From the NCBI GenBank assembly GCA_018873245.2, contig JAEMBT020000008.1:4118001-4182000 (forward strand): a stretch of 64,000 bases of DNA, written 5' to 3'. How positions within the stretch are numbered: position 1 is the stretch's first letter; each line of letters starts with the position of its first letter. Below the pieces are notes generated by a model, which was not told the origin of the DNA, ran no database searches, and saw nothing but the letters and a program-made list of their open reading frames with translations. This stretch comes from Archegozetes longisetosus. Lineage: Eukaryota; Arthropoda; Arachnida; Sarcoptiformes; Trhypochthoniidae. Shown here in pieces: positions 1 through 13,562 of this stretch. Both the position numbers and the translations under genes were made by a program.

Positions 1-1360
1 CAGTAATACCTCGATATAGCAAACTAGAGTCAAATTGTAGATTAGTATTGAGCATCTAATCAATTTAATTTCAACAAAATTATCTAAAATAATGAAAAAA
101 ATTACAAAAGGTAGATAACTAACTATGTTATCATTAATATACATCAGGAAAGTCTAAGAATTGACACAATATCATATATCTTATGTATGAAATACATTAT
201 ATCCCATAAATGATATATAATTACAGCCGTAGCCAGTAGGGGATCTAGTGGGCTATAGTCCCTATAGCTATTCTCAAAGTTCAAGCGTAAGTCTGTAATG
301 AAGAAGTGTTGCAAAAAATGTTTGATGCGTCAATCGATCACTTATTGAAAACGTTAATTAAAAGTTTGATAACAGATTAATAAATATTTGGATTTGAGTT
401 AGTGCTGCTTCAACAAACTAGGCACTCACTTGAGATTTTTAGCCCTTCCCTTCAGATTCTTAGCCCCTCCCTACACAAAAGCTTGCTACGGCAATGATAT
501 TGATAAATATGGATATAACTGAGCCTTGTAATAAACAAGTTAATACTTTGATCCCTTAGAATAGCCGAACTGAATCATATCTGTGTGGTAGTGTAGTAGA
601 GAAAGCTTGCTCTCATCTCAAACTAACTCTCCAAAGTCTAAGTTTGACTCATTTCAATTGAACCCAACACCCAATGACTGACTTTTAGGGTAACGCATTT
701 TAATGAGGGATAACACGTTTGTGATTAGTTTCAGTTAATTATTGTGCAAATGTGTATTTCCGTTCATCTCAAAAAATGAATCACTATTAAGATTTATAAA
801 TAATATATAGGCAGTTATTTGAACAATTGTAAAGATTAAACTGATGAAGGCATAAAAAGTGAACTAAATTTGATTGACAAAAAACAAGTGAAAAACTATA
901 TTCATAATTATGAATAAACTTTGTAAGACGTACGAATGACTAACTGATAAATTGATAGTTGGAGGCTATGTTTAAAAGTGAAAATACTATTATTTGCTGA
1001 TCAACGCTAACACTGAATCAACTTTGAGAGTATTGACTGTTGGCAGCACTATAAGTAATCACAAATATTTCTAACTTTGAAAAACTAATTAACTGCAATT
1101 TATGATTAATTAATTATTGTCAATATTTAAACTGTTGGAGAAGTATTTGATAAAAAATTGAAATTAGATAGAGTAAAAGCTGCCTAACGTTGTAACGTAA
1201 TGAAGTAGTTTCTAAAAAGCAATAACAATTAAGCCATGTTCTTCTACGATGTATTTATATAGCATTTTTAAAAAGCACTCAAGTGTATATAAAAGAGGAG
1301 TTTCACTGTAACATATTTATATACACTTCTAAAAAGTACTGAAGTGCACATGAAAGTTAC
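1..1360. other. Left edge: no exon recognised
   Basis: I find no convincing coding exon here on either strand. The stretch should be intron of the minus-strand LRR-like gene whose first exon ends at 1361. It contains one short inverted-repeat element (224-494, listed separately). The rest is AT-rich unique-looking DNA. Confidence 0.5.
224..494. mobile_element. Short inverted-repeat element, CCGTAGC family, copy 1
   Basis: The left end reads ACAGCCGTAGCCAG and the right end, reverse-complemented, reads ATTGCCGTAGCAAG. These form imperfect terminal inverted repeats about 270 bp apart. The interior has no coding capacity and resembles copies near 11471-11731 and 44196-44460 (shared words such as TTTTAGCCCTT and AAGTCTGTAATG). 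Ends of this kind are common in non-autonomous hAT-like elements; that class assignment is inference. Confidence 0.5.
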
Positions 1361-1647
1361 AGAGATTCGAGAGTATCAGCAATTAGATGATATCTTACGT
1401 TAGCACTTTTGTCCATATAATGAGTCGGTATATCCATTCTTCCGCCTTCATCACAAATGATTCGTTTCCTCCCAAGATCATCGGTATCGCATTTACGACA
1501 TGGGCACTTATTAGTCCAGACCCCACCCGAAGCATGAGGTGATATTCGGCTCTCACTGTTTACTATTATAGCGGCCAATAGTAAATAATGTAAGAATAAC
1601 GTTATGTTCAATCTATTTAAGCCAACCAAACCAAACATTTGCCTCAT
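1361..1647 (-). CDS. First exon of a secreted leucine-rich-repeat-like protein (partial)
   Basis: ATG at 1647 opens a frame of 95 complete codons. It ends at a GTAACT splice donor just before an in-frame stop, in phase 2, so the gene continues leftwards outside the window. Residues 1 to about 31 contain a hydrophobic signal-peptide core. A Cys-rich segment follows (CPCRKC, then IICDEGG, then IPTHYMD). The pattern C-x2-GG-x3-IP-x3-MD is what I associate with the N-terminal cap of arthropod extracellular LRR proteins of the halfway / singed-wings-2 kind. No LRR is visible in this exon, so the family is a guess; that it is a secreted-protein exon is firmer. A (TTAGG) run lies about 100 bp upstream. 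Confidence 0.5.
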
Positions 1648-1749
1648 TTTATTTCCACTTTGCTTTTATTATCATCTCTCTGTTTAAATTCAAAATAATT
1701 CTATCAGTTCAACTGGTATTCTTACTATGGTTAAGTGCTTAAGTTTGGA

Positions 1750-1797
1750 GTTAGGTTAGGTTGGTTAGGTTAGGTTAGGTTAGGTTAGGTTAGGTAA
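1750..1797 (+). repeat. Interstitial (TTAGG)n tract
   Basis: A nearly perfect run of the five-base arthropod telomere unit, about nine copies. It lies about 100 bp upstream of the ATG at 1647 (the gene reads leftwards). This is an internal tract, not a chromosome end, since unique sequence continues on both sides. Confidence 0.85.
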
Positions 1798-2598
1798 TAT
1801 ATATTTCAATTTTTTTATATCAGCACAACAGTTTTGTTAAACATTAAGATTTATTTTATATGAACATTTTGACTTCAATTTTTAAGAAATGTTTACTTAA
1901 TTAATCCTCGTTTTGAACAGAAAAACTAATTCCAAAAGATATAAAGTATTTATCTAAGAGGAGAGCAAAACTACAAAACCTATTGAACTATTTATAACAT
2001 CGAATCGAAAGTTATCATGATTTGGAGATGCGAAAAATAAATTTTACTTTTCCAAAACGGACGTATCAGTGATATTTGAGAATCTCTTTTTGGTGGTCTC
2101 TTACCATTCTTTTGGGACTGTTTGGATGAGTGTACAAACTAACTAAACAAAGTCTGTCAAAATATACTTCTATTGAAATCAATGAAAGCAATCAGCTCTG
2201 CATACAATTGACAGCCCATACAAATGCGTTACTGTAACCAAACTTACTCAACAGTAAAATCTACTGATATATCTTTCATTACTAAAAATGTTCGAACCGC
2301 TGCTCCAAGTCTTTCGGGAAAGAATATTGCATTGTATAAAGAGTAGATATGGGTATGAGGTATAGAATGGACATTCAGTGGCGGGGCTTAGAGTCTATAG
2401 ATTGAAAGCTTGAACAATACTCTCAACAAATGTTTCCCTGATAGTAATCTTTTGCATAAATAACAACACGTTTGAAAAGATTTGCTTTGCAAAATAGCTC
2501 TGAACCTTAACTCTGTTTCTAATTAGAAATTTATTATTCCAAATAACCATTTGTTGGATGAACAAATACAATTTTATGGTATTTAAAAACCTAGTGTG

Positions 2599-2670
2599 CG
2601 ATGGTTAGTAAGACCTGAATGATTAGCAGGACCTGAATGGTTAGCAAGACCCGAATGGTTAGCAAGATTT
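2599..2670. repeat. 18-bp minisatellite, 4 copies
   Basis: Four consecutive units of the form GAATGGTTAGCAAGACCT, with single-base differences. Confidence 0.75.
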
Positions 2671-3578
2671 CCGCCACCCTTAACAAGGAATGCATTGGGG
2701 AATCGACTGTAAAAAACGTGTCACAATAAGTTGTGATTGAGGAGATTTAAAATAGATTCAAGCATTTAGATTAGATTTTGAGTCGTAAGCAGTGAAGTTC
2801 CTGCGAGTTATTGTGAATGTGACAATGAGCAGATGCTATGAAGTATAGCTATTGGTTGCTATTTTGCCAAAGGCTAACTGAAGCTATTGTTGAAAAACGT
2901 CCGTGGGAATAATCCTACGATTTTTTAAAAGAAACTAAAATACGTTTATATGTTCTCAGTCCAATTTCGGTCAATATCTACTCTATTTATTGAGCAATGA
3001 TTTTTCTGATATTTTAACTGCAAACTTATCAGTAATAAATTATTAGTTTTGCAATACTATCAATATTACGAACTCATTTTAACGCCAGATTTCTACCAAA
3101 CACTGATAGCCAACTGAATAACAAGCTTTTTAACTAAAGTTTATGACCGAATGACAAACAAATATATCTTATAAATTGGTTTTAAAGCGATTTCTTTTGG
3201 TAGAAATTTAAATCGTTGAGGAAATATTACGTAAAAAGACATTAGTTATACTTAGAAATCTTGTCCAAACCAGACATTTATTTGCACATTTGCAATCCCA
3301 GCCAAATATCAACTAAAATTACAGCCAAAATCTTATTCAATTTCAACCATACATCAGGATTTCATTGATCTCTTCTGCTGTCCGGTAAACAAAGACATCG
3401 CCCTTTAGATTGCATGCAGACGTTATGTGACCGAACATGACTTGACGAGTGATTCATATCTTATATTTCTGTCTCATAGCTTAACTATACAAATTATTAA
3501 TACTAGTAATGCTTAATCTATTGATCGATTATCAAAACAACTCAATCATTCAACGTTTAGCTCAATCCTATACATTTC

Positions 3579-3638
3579 AGATACCATTTTAGATACCATT
3601 TCAGATACCATTTTAGATACCATTTCAGGTACCATTAA
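3579..3638. repeat. 12-bp minisatellite, 5 copies
   Basis: The unit AGATACCATTT(C/T) is repeated five times, alternating C and T at the last base, so a 24-bp higher-order unit is also present. Confidence 0.8.
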
Positions 3639-4186
3639 ATGATCTGACAACGCAGTTTTCGTAACTCAGTCAAACTTTTAGACTAAGTTTGAAGTAAGAA
3701 ACAATTTCGTTTCAGACATGCTTCTATGATTAGAAGATTGAAATTTTTCATATTAAGTAATAACTGAAAAAGTTGAAGGTTAGCAATCAAAGTATTTCTT
3801 ACAGAGAGCAAACAAAGACGAAAAACTGAAAATAATGTTCAATCCGGTTGTGTTGATTGGTTTGACTTAGACACGACTAAACTATCCTTAATTTAATAGA
3901 GAGACAAGTTTTCGTGCTTTTAGAAGCAGCCAAGCTCAATTGAAATTAATGCCTATTTTTGGGTTGAGATTATCTATTTTGTTAACTGAAAACGTTTTTC
4001 AGAACTTTTCTCACTTTATAATCACTTATGTGTAGGAGAAAAGTAATTTGAAATATTCAAATGCTCAGACATTTTAGTAAATCTCCGTCAGAATGAAGAA
4101 TGATATAAAAGTAATCGTCTTTATGATGTCGGTTCGTAACTTGTGTCTGAAAATGATTTCTCAGTTTGACTAACATTCACTAGCCT

Positions 4187-4239
4187 GACTCGAGCGATTA
4201 GTGACTCGAGCGATTAGTGACTCGAGCGATTAGTGACTC
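4187..4239. repeat. 16-bp minisatellite, about 3.3 copies
   Basis: Identical copies of GACTCGAGCGATTAGT in tandem, followed by a diverged partial unit. Confidence 0.8.
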
Positions 4240-6039
4240 AAGATTTACTTAAGTCGTCAACTATTCTAAACTAAAAAGTAATGCATTCTTGAGATTCCAA
4301 GGTAGAAAAACGTGCCACAACTAAAATCACTAGCAATTATGCAGATAGAATCATACAATTACCATTTTTTCAATCCATTAAAGTTACTTAATTGATTTTT
4401 TATCATTCTTTCAATTATTGTTTTGTTGACATTATAGAAACATTGAATGCATTAGTAATATATACAAAAAAATATGTAAAAAAGTGAGTTTAAAAAAACT
4501 ATTTTTCATAACTGGCACGTCTTTCAACTAATGAGTAGTGGAGTCGTTATGAGATAACTGGTAAGAGGAAAACATGAGCAGCTGTTCATCATTGGTATTA
4601 GATATACATTTGGTGAAATAAATGTAGAGTAAAGACGCGCACGTCTTTCGCGTGCATCGCTAAAGCCCCTTTTCGTAACTTATGGTGTCTTATGGTAACT
4701 CATGGCTCATCTCCAACATATAAAGTTTTTCATCCAACTAAGTTCTTCGCCCAACAAATCATAAATTCTAACTACAAATAAATGTTGATTATAACAAATC
4801 TACAATTTCTATTGGTATTATATTAAAAGAGAAATTAATTAAATTAAAAAGAAAGCAAAATTTGAAGTACTGATCAGAAAGTAACTATAAATAAATATGA
4901 GAAGTTTTCAGGAGTTAGGTATTTAGGTGTTGTTCACTTAATAGAGGGTTAGTAATAGAGTGCAAAGAGCACAAAGAGCACAAAGAGCACAGACAGCACA
5001 TCTGCACGAATGTTATCATCACCATATCTCATGATTCGCGATCTTTCATCAAAACTGATCTCATTTTACAGGGACTAGCAAACTATTGAATAGATCATAT
5101 CCTTCTCTATCATTACTACAATATATGATTAACAATTAACTTATCAAATATAAATTTCAATGCTTTTATTGTCAATTGGATTCACTACTCATAAGATTAA
5201 ACGCTTGATGAGATTCCCACCAGAAACAAACTGACAATCAATAGAAATGATAAGATACCAGACCAATTTCTAGCTTTATAGAGGTCTGTATTTTCAATGT
5301 CGACTTCCAGATTGGCTTCAACGTTTGGTTATAAACGTTTATATTTTAACACTTCCTCTCAAAGTATATTTTTATAATTCATAAATGCAGCTCAAGCATA
5401 AGCTCGAGCTTAAACTCGAGCCAAAACTCGAGCTTAAACTGAACCTTAAACTTGAATTTGAAACTATAATTTACCTAAAATATTGGACTCTAACCCGTCT
5501 GTATAGTATAGAAAAAATCTAATTCTATGCTTGAATGAGAGTGACGAGAAAATTTTAGAAATCAAAATTGAAGTATCACTTCATGTATAGAGATGTTTAT
5601 GAGAAGCAAAAATTGTTGACTACATGGCCAGAACTTCAATGATAGTATGACCAGAAATATAACAATGAGCAGAAAATGATTTCAGGTTTTTCAACTTCAC
5701 TTCAAAACTGCTTTATCTGATTCATGTAGAAAACTATAATATATAAAAGTTAGTCAATTCACAATAGATTTTCAATTCATAATAGATCTTCTTTTCATAA
5801 TAGATCTTCTTCTCATCTGAAACTCACTCAACTCATAGTTTTATTTGAATTAAAAACTCACTAAATTCATAATAGATATAGTCTGAATCAAAAAGTGACA
5901 AAATTGATAGTAAGCTTGATTATAATTAACAGTATAGCACGTAAGGATTGAAGATATTGCTTTTATTGCAACTTCCTCTTTAGATATGATTCTCACTAAC
6001 TTTTCAATTAAAGCATAAAGAGCTTAACTAAATTAAAAT

Positions 6040-6042
<3 letters not shown>

Positions 6043-6112
<70 letters not shown>
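6043..6112. repeat. (GA)n microsatellite
   Basis: About 35 uninterrupted GA dinucleotides. Confidence 0.95.
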
Positions 6113-6113
<1 letters not shown>

Positions 6114-7020
6114 AATAGTAATTTGTAACTAAATCTTCATCAATAATACTATAATATATTAACAAAAATGCGATCTTTCATTCTAAACTAACCTATAATC
6201 TAAATTTAACATTTAATACTAGATAATTGACTATTATTTTGATTGATTATTCTTCTTTATAATCTCATGCATATTATTATAATTGACAAATTCAATCATA
6301 AATCTAAACCTGTATCAGAATAAGATCTACTTGTGATGTACTTCAGATCTACTCAACTCGTACTTAATACTAGTTATGCAGTAATTAAATACATGTTATT
6401 TATGTTAGAAAAACATGACAACTACTTAAAGCTGATATGTGCTATGATTGAAGTAGTTTAATTAATTTTAGGAAAATATGCTCTCAACTATATCCGAAAA
6501 TATTTATCTAATAGATATAGTAAAGTATATACACTAAAACTGACTAATCAATGAAAGATACAAATAGAGTTGATGGAGGGCTCATAGCTATACTTGCTCG
6601 GCGCATTTGTTCGCATACACTATTAGCTATTAAAACATGTGTATCATGTGTATTTTATTATTCAAATATTTTTGTTAGTATATCAATAACTGATTGAATT
6701 ACTATCAAACACGAGAATAAGTTAAAACTAAAACTAAAACTAAAACTAAAACTATAAACAAAAATATAATTAAAAGATGAAAGTTAGAAGTAATGAAAGA
6801 AAATGATTATATATTAGATATATTTGTTGACATAACTATAAACAGATAATCGAAATTGTTTATAAATGTTTCTCTAGTTGGTTCTATTTAGTTTAGTTTA
6901 ACTCTATAAATCTTTTCATTAATCACTTCATTTTCTATACACGTTTTTTCTGTTTATAGTAATTAGCAATTCTTTTATTATACCTTTCATATTTATTAAC
7001 TCTTCATTTAGTTACTACTT

Positions 7021-7150
7021 ATTTAGTTACCATAACTTAGTTACTATACATTTAGTTACTATACATTTAGTTACTATACATTTAGTTACTATACATTTAG
7101 TTACTATACATTTAGTTACTATACATTTAGTTACTATTCATTTAGTTATG
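7021..7150. repeat. 15-bp minisatellite, about 8 copies
   Basis: The unit TTTAGTTACTATACA is repeated nearly perfectly. The flanking units carry substitutions (CATAACTTAG variants), as expected for an array decaying at its edges. Confidence 0.9.
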
Positions 7151-8427
7151 ATAACTTAGTTTAATATTTTGTTTAACTGTTTTTGTTTCATTTCAATTAA
7201 AAATTAATACTTCAACTTGGAGACAAACTATCTCTCTATACTTTGCCGCTGTTTAGAAATTATAGTTATAGTTATAGTTAAAATGTTGTTTTTATATACT
7301 CCACACCCATTTTGATCTAATAATTATTTTTATTAACAAACAACACATTTATTATATGAGAATGTTTTCGCAGAAAACAACACTTTAGTTAGATTTGCCT
7401 CAATCCACAATTTAGAGTTCAAATCTATTTTTCTCTATTCTTCACCTAACATAAGCAAAGGCTGTCCAGAATGGATATATACGATAAATCATACATTTCT
7501 TTACAACCACCACTATCTTTCACACAAATCCAACAACCCATTGTTTGACTATTTTATAGTATTGACTCTTTTTTATGTTACCATTTCAAACATCTACCCC
7601 AAAATTATCCAATGCTACACTATTTTCGAAGACTTAAAGTCGAGCTTACACTTTATAAATAATCAATTTTTTAATCAAATTTTATATCATATTTCAATCA
7701 ATTGAGTTAAATTTCATATTAAGTTTGAAGGAACTAAAATCAAACTAATTTCCTATGAGGATAAGTTGTCATTGAAAAGAATAATTAATTAAACTTAGAA
7801 AACAAGCTAGATTAAAAACAAGCTAGATTAGTTTGTTCGAAAATATCTGCTATATTTCTGTCGCGTTTGACTTACTTATTGCAGCTAATCTTTGCTCCAT
7901 AATAAATGGTTTTTCACTTTAAAAACTTGAACATTTCAACTGAAATCTAAATCCATGTTGTCATATATAGACTCTTGTGATTCTCATTCATTTTAATTGC
8001 AATTTCCAATATAAACATTTTTCAGTCAAATAAGTAAAAAGCAATAATTTAATAAAGTTTAACAAAAATAAATAAATATTTTGAGCAAAACTTTTACACA
8101 GTTAGACGCGAAACTTTGTGATTGTTGTAAAACTATTGTTAGAGCGAAAGCACATCCGACTTCTTTCCTCAGAGACTGGAAAACATTTACATTGTTGTGA
8201 AAGTCAAAACCACTTTAGCAGTGGTCAAGAAGTTATAACTAACAAAGAGGAAGCGGTTCTCCAATAAAAAGATATCATTTTGGATACTCACCGCAAACAG
8301 ATCCATTTGATAGAAATTAGACGTCAATCAAGAGTGAAGATAGAAAGTGAAGACCAAAAGCGATAAGTGGAGAGTTAGCCAAAAAACGGTTGATTTACTT
8401 AGTTCACACTAATAGTAAATAATAATG

Positions 8428-8509
8428 TTTAGTCACTAACAGTATTCAGTCACTAACAGTGTTCAGTCACTAACAGCATTTAGTCACTAACAATATTTAG
8501 TCGTTAACA
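8428..8509. repeat. 17-bp minisatellite, 5 copies
   Basis: The unit TTCAGTCACTAACAGTA is repeated five times with a few substitutions. Confidence 0.8.
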
Positions 8510-10327
8510 TGAAATGTTCAATTAGTACACATGGAATCGCGCTGGCAAATGTGATCATTTCCCCAACTTAATTATTATATACTTTATTTACTTTAATGTC
8601 TTGTCAAACTTTTGCCGTCCTCTAGAGCAGGCGTACTAACTATCCTTCTAGCATAGTTCACATCCAATATATCGAGTTTGACTCTAGTTCAAGCTCAATC
8701 TCAATTCAGGCTAGAGTTGAGGCTAAAGTTGAAGCTTAAGTTGAGACTTGAGTTGAAACTCGACTTGAAGCTAGATTCGAAGCTAGATTCGAAGCTAGAT
8801 CTAAAGCTAGACTTTCAGCTTAATTTGAGCAGTTACTAAAACAAGAGTCTCGGCTTGAATATCGACTTAAGTAAAGGCATGAGTTAAAGCTTGCGTATGA
8901 GTACACAGAGTGAGAAAAGTGATTGCATGTCGGTTCAGAAACATCTTGCAGTACTTTATAACGACTATTGATAGTGAGGTTAGTTATAGTTGGACCACAA
9001 GAGAGTATTTTGTTTGCAATACACCCTTCGGAGGGACGAATCACGAAACAATTTTGATGTGCATAAACGCTGTTATATAATAGTGAAGGCTATACAAAAC
9101 CCGCCCGCCTAACTCATATCATAATATGGTCTTTCACTATGCTCTTTCACCATGCTCTTTCACTATGCTCTTTCACCATTCTAATCAAATCACTTTGCTC
9201 TTATGTCAGTTGTAGTCACCAACTACACTGTTCTCGGTAATCTTTGTTACCTTATTCATTATTACAATTAATATTCATTGCTTCGCTTCTATGTTCAGCT
9301 GTAGCTATTTTCAGATCAATCTTCAATATATAGCCAATCACCGTTCTTACAAACTGTTGTGTCTCTGATCTCTTTGATTTAAATTTTATACCAATCACAA
9401 ATGTGAAGCATGATGTATTTTGCGAGTAATTAGCGTTAAATTTGAGTTTAAGTCAAGTGTAGTTGAAGTTGAAATTAATTGAATAGACATGTGCAAAAAG
9501 TCGTGATCAGTAGCAAAATTAATATAATTGGCTTTTCTATACTTTATATAATGTGTTATTAAATACAAAATCTTATTTTTGATAAGAATCTACTCAATTA
9601 TTTTATGAATCCATTTTCAATGCTATCAATTCCGATTTAGTTGTTCCCTGAATAACAAGATCTAAAATTTATTTTTGTTTGATTTTAACTCAAGATAACC
9701 AGTCTGAAAGCCTGCCCTCAACTACACTCTTTCGATGCCGAAAATAATTTTTGATAAATAGCAAACAACAGTAAAAATAAACGATAACAATGAACAAAAG
9801 TTTAGTTTTTTTACATCAATTCTCAAATCTCAATTGGAAGCCTTGAATTTGTTGTGGGATTTGATGCATCAAATTCTTATTGTTTAGGTTGTTATAAATT
9901 CAAACATTGTTGTTAGATCTGCAAAATCACCTCAATTTTCTTAAACTCAGACGTGATTGTTACCGATAATTCCCTATATTTGAGAACAATTTGTTGTGTT
10001 GACAATTGTTTGTTACATTTAGAAACAATTGTTTCTTATATTTAGAAATAATGTCTTATATGTGGCAATAGTTTGAACAAAATCTTATATCGAAAGAGGG
10101 TGTAGTTATATTACAATTGAATATAATAGTTATGAAAATATTCAAACTATTAATCCCCGACACAATAACATTCATCCATTCTTCTTGTCTCTCAATAATT
10201 AGGTAAATTGTCATATATTAGGAGTTTTTGGGAGTTAACTTCATGTCAAGTCATTTTTTGCTAGCATACATCGATTTTCAGTTTAGTCTTCCTTCTATTA
10301 TAACTTATATGCATTATTTTTCATCAT

Positions 10328-10350
10328 TCTCTCTCTCTCTCTCTCTCTCT
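10328..10350. repeat. (TC)n microsatellite
   Basis: About 11 uninterrupted TC dinucleotides. They give a spurious Ser/Leu-repeat open frame on the plus strand. Confidence 0.9.
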
Positions 10351-10589
10351 AACATTGCCATTATTAACTTTATGCCATCACTTATTTCTCTAGTTTTCTA
10401 TTGGTTTCTGCCACAATATGTGTAAAATGCATTGTCTTAAACAGGCTTGTAACCAGGTTTGTCAGTTCGGGGCACAAATCACAAATGTTTCAACAGATTT
10501 AGCCCTTTTATCACAAATAAGTTTATTAATATTTTTATAAATTAGATGAAAAAATTATCTTAATGTAGAGATAAAGCAGTTTCTATTTC

Positions 10590-10735
10590 AACTGATATAA
10601 GCGCTCAACCATTTAATGTTTGATTTGACATTCAATTTGTGAAGTTTTCAATATTGAAAATTAGAATGTCTACAGACCCATATTTAAATGTTTAAGAAAG
10701 GCCATGTCCTCTCTGTCTGTCTCTAGTTAGGATTG
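10590..10735 (+). repeat. Dispersed repeat, GCGCTCAGCC family, copy 1
   Basis: The segment beginning with ATATAAGCGCTCAACCATT and TTTGATTTGACATTC is nearly repeated at 59410-59555 (+) and, inverted, at about 36150-36300. It is at least 140 bp long and non-coding. I cannot define its ends, so the element type is unknown. Confidence 0.55.
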
Positions 10736-11470
10736 TAGTGAAATGAAAAAAGATTGTTTTTATTAAAGTTGCACTTACGATAAAGACGAGAAATAAGGGA
10801 AAAGGTTTGTTGTATTATATATGAGTTTTTGTTATGCAAGCTATAAATGCATATAATACAGTTTTGACTAGACCATTCAATTTCATTCAATTTTATAGGA
10901 GTTTACAAAAACAAAGTAACCTTTCTTTCAAATAACTTCGAGTGCGATCTTTTATCTATTCACTCGAGTAACTCAATAATAATATTTAGCTTTCAAAATG
11001 AGTGTCATTGAAAGGAAAATATTTCTTTTGATATTTGTTAATATCTATATAAAAAACACGTTTGGTTTTATTAACTTTAAAATGTGATTCGTTGATGAAA
11101 TAGGCGTACACTCCTGTTATTGTTAAGCAGTTAAAAAGAGGATATTGGGAGTGTGATCAATTGAGATATACTTTCAAAAATAGCTCTTAAAAACACTATT
11201 TTCTTTAACCTTTACTTTTCTACTATATCATACTTAAACTTAAACTATCCCTAAAATCTTCTAATTATTTTCTATTCAAATCATTTTATCTTATATGCTC
11301 TTCTTTTGTCTCTTTTTACTTCACTTGTCTATTTCAATTGAATCTTTAGTATTATAATCTATCTTATATTGATTTATAGATTTGAATTCAATTTGAAGGA
11401 AATCCGGTTAAATCAAACTTTCCAGTTTCAAAGTTCTGTATTTCAAGAAATTGGGCTTGGATTTGTAAAC

Positions 11471-11731
11471 AACAGCAGCCAGGGGAAGGATTATGAGACT
11501 ATAGCCTGCTGAACATATTTTAAATTCAACTTTAGGTCTGTACTGAAAGGAGATGGCACAAAAACTCTAAAACTTTTTCATGTATTAATCTATTGCTTAT
11601 TGTCGAGCATCGATAAAAGTTTTGATAACCAATTAACAGATATATTAATATTCATATGTGTTTGCCTCTACAAATGAGAGCATTGAATTTTAGATTTTTA
11701 GCCCTTAGACTGAAAATCTTGGCTACGGCAC
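11471..11731. mobile_element. Short inverted-repeat element, CCGTAGC family, copy 2
   Basis: Left end AACAGCAGCCAGGGG and right end CTTGGCTACGGCACT are imperfect inverted repeats about 260 bp apart. The interior resembles copy 1 (224-494), with shared words AAAGTTTTGATAAC and TTTTTAGCCCTT. It has no coding capacity. Confidence 0.5.
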
Positions 11732-12679
11732 TAGACTTAAGTTGAAATAAGGTTTGGTTCTTATCATCAATTATCATAAGTGAACACGAGTCACAATAAT
11801 GCCTAAGTGTGTCCGAGAAGTGAATTTACATTGAAATGAGTTTTAAATGTTTGATAGAGATGAATTACAATCTGGTTTAAGAATGAGAAATTCACCGCAA
11901 TGTAAAGGGACTGCTTGCATAAAAAGCTGTACTACATAAAAATCTAGTCTATAATTAGTTTTACAATCTATTCACAAAGAAATAATTCGTGATTACAAAT
12001 AGTCATTAATAAAAGGGTTAAAATTAACGAGTCTTAATATGAATACGCTATCAAATTGTAAATTGAGCCTTGAAATTTAGAGCTATAAATACTTCAATTT
12101 CTGATAAGCTAGCCTTCTCAGTTTGTAAGATTTCATCCTCTAATTGCTTTACACTACATGACCCAATTTAATTATCAGAATCTTTCATCGAACATCCAAC
12201 ACCTTAAACTTCTTCTTCTTCTTCTGGACTCAATCTATAGCTTGATCATGAATTCTAGGAAACTTATGAAAGATGATTTGTTGAAAAATTATCTTCCTAA
12301 AAGTTAGCGTCAAACATATAGAGTATATATTACGTAATAAATATAAAAGAGGCGGTCTTAGTGACTAATGAGAATATCTTACTAAACACATTCTTATCTG
12401 TTCAAATATTTCTCAAACTTGCATCTAATTCTTGAATCACACTTAAATATTAGATAATTATCATTTAAATGTTTATATGTTCATCAGATTATTCTCTGTC
12501 TGTATATTAATTTGAAATATTGGTGAGTCTTCTTAACAACTTATCAATTATTAATAAACTATAAATCAATGTAAAGGTAAAAGAACTCCACCATAAAGAA
12601 ATACATCATAATCTCGGTATAGATTGTCCTTAGTCGATGGTTGCATGTAAAACCGAGGAATAATTGTGAAGTTAAAATT

Positions 12680-12737
12680 GAGGTAAAAGTTAATAAGATT
12701 GAGGTAAAAGTTAATAAAATTGACATAAAAGTTAATA
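12680..12737. repeat. 21-bp minisatellite, about 3 copies
   Basis: Units of the form GAGGTAAAAGTTAATAAGATT. The array lies in a minus-strand open frame as a Leu/Thr-rich repeat that I reject as a gene. Confidence 0.7.
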
Positions 12738-13562
12738 GCGATCTGGCTGATAGTAATCTAACAGATAAATGAAAGAGTTTAGACAACAGTTATAGAATCG
12801 GACTGGTATGGTCATAAAGATAGCAAATATTAACTAGTTTTTACTGTAAAACATAGGGTGTAGTCCTTTATCATAAGTTATTACAGCATGGATCAATTTT
12901 CTATTTTAGGGCTAAACATGATAACACTATTGATTCCTACCTTTTAGCCAATGTTAAACATACGTTTGGGATTCAATCAAGACTAACTCCACAGGCATTG
13001 CCATTATTAGTTTTTCCAACATATCATCTAATATTTATGTTTTAGTCATTTTCAGTCTAACTAACAATAATTGAATTTAAAATCATTTTTACTTTTTTCT
13101 ATTCTAATATTGTTTATTAGTTCAACCCTACTATACATTTATGTATCTTTCATCTCATTTTTACTTTTAGTCTTACTTTTTTAATGGCAAATATTAGAGT
13201 CAATTAATATTAATCGTTGATAGATGACTAGGAAGTTACTTAAGAATAAAATCAATTATTATTTTAAAAACAATTTGACATATTAGAGTCAGTATTAAAA
13301 CGCAACTGAATAATACAATTGTCTAGTATAACGTATTTTTAAATATCTGATATAGTAATTAACCAAAGTGTAAAAACCATATTAGTTTTTGATTCACTCG
13401 AATAAAATATTAATTATATAAAACCTGGTAATTATACCTAATAGTTTTAAATAATTATCTAAATTACCAAAACACATGACTCAAAACCCATTAAATCATA
13501 ACGAATCAAGTAAAAACATTCGTCAACAGTAAAAAGTTATACAAAATGGCGTAAGAAACAAT

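Larger units (their letters stand above)
1798..13562. other. About 11.8 kb intergenic stretch rich in simple repeats
   Basis: I find no gene I can support on either strand. The few open frames above 60 codons are low-complexity or lie on tandem repeats. The stretch holds minisatellites (2599, 3579, 4187, 7021, 8428, 12680), a long GA microsatellite (6043), a TC run (10328) and inverted-repeat or dispersed elements (10590, 11471), listed separately. Between 8690 and 8815 there is an irregular run of GAAGCTAGATTC-like words. Small or non-coding genes could be missed. Confidence 0.5.

Noticed and set aside
7021-7150. Array resembling a CRISPR
   Set aside because: Direct tandem units without spacers in a eukaryotic genome: a minisatellite.
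8820-9044. 74-codon minus-strand frame with several Cys
   Set aside because: No signal peptide, splice sites or family pattern; lies next to GAAGCTAGATTC-type repeats; likely chance.
10228-10425. 65-codon plus-strand frame
   Set aside because: Its middle is the TC microsatellite (Ser/Leu run) and it is otherwise low complexity.
12559-12786. 75-codon minus-strand frame with LLTFTSI repeats
   Set aside because: It is the translation of a 21-bp minisatellite.
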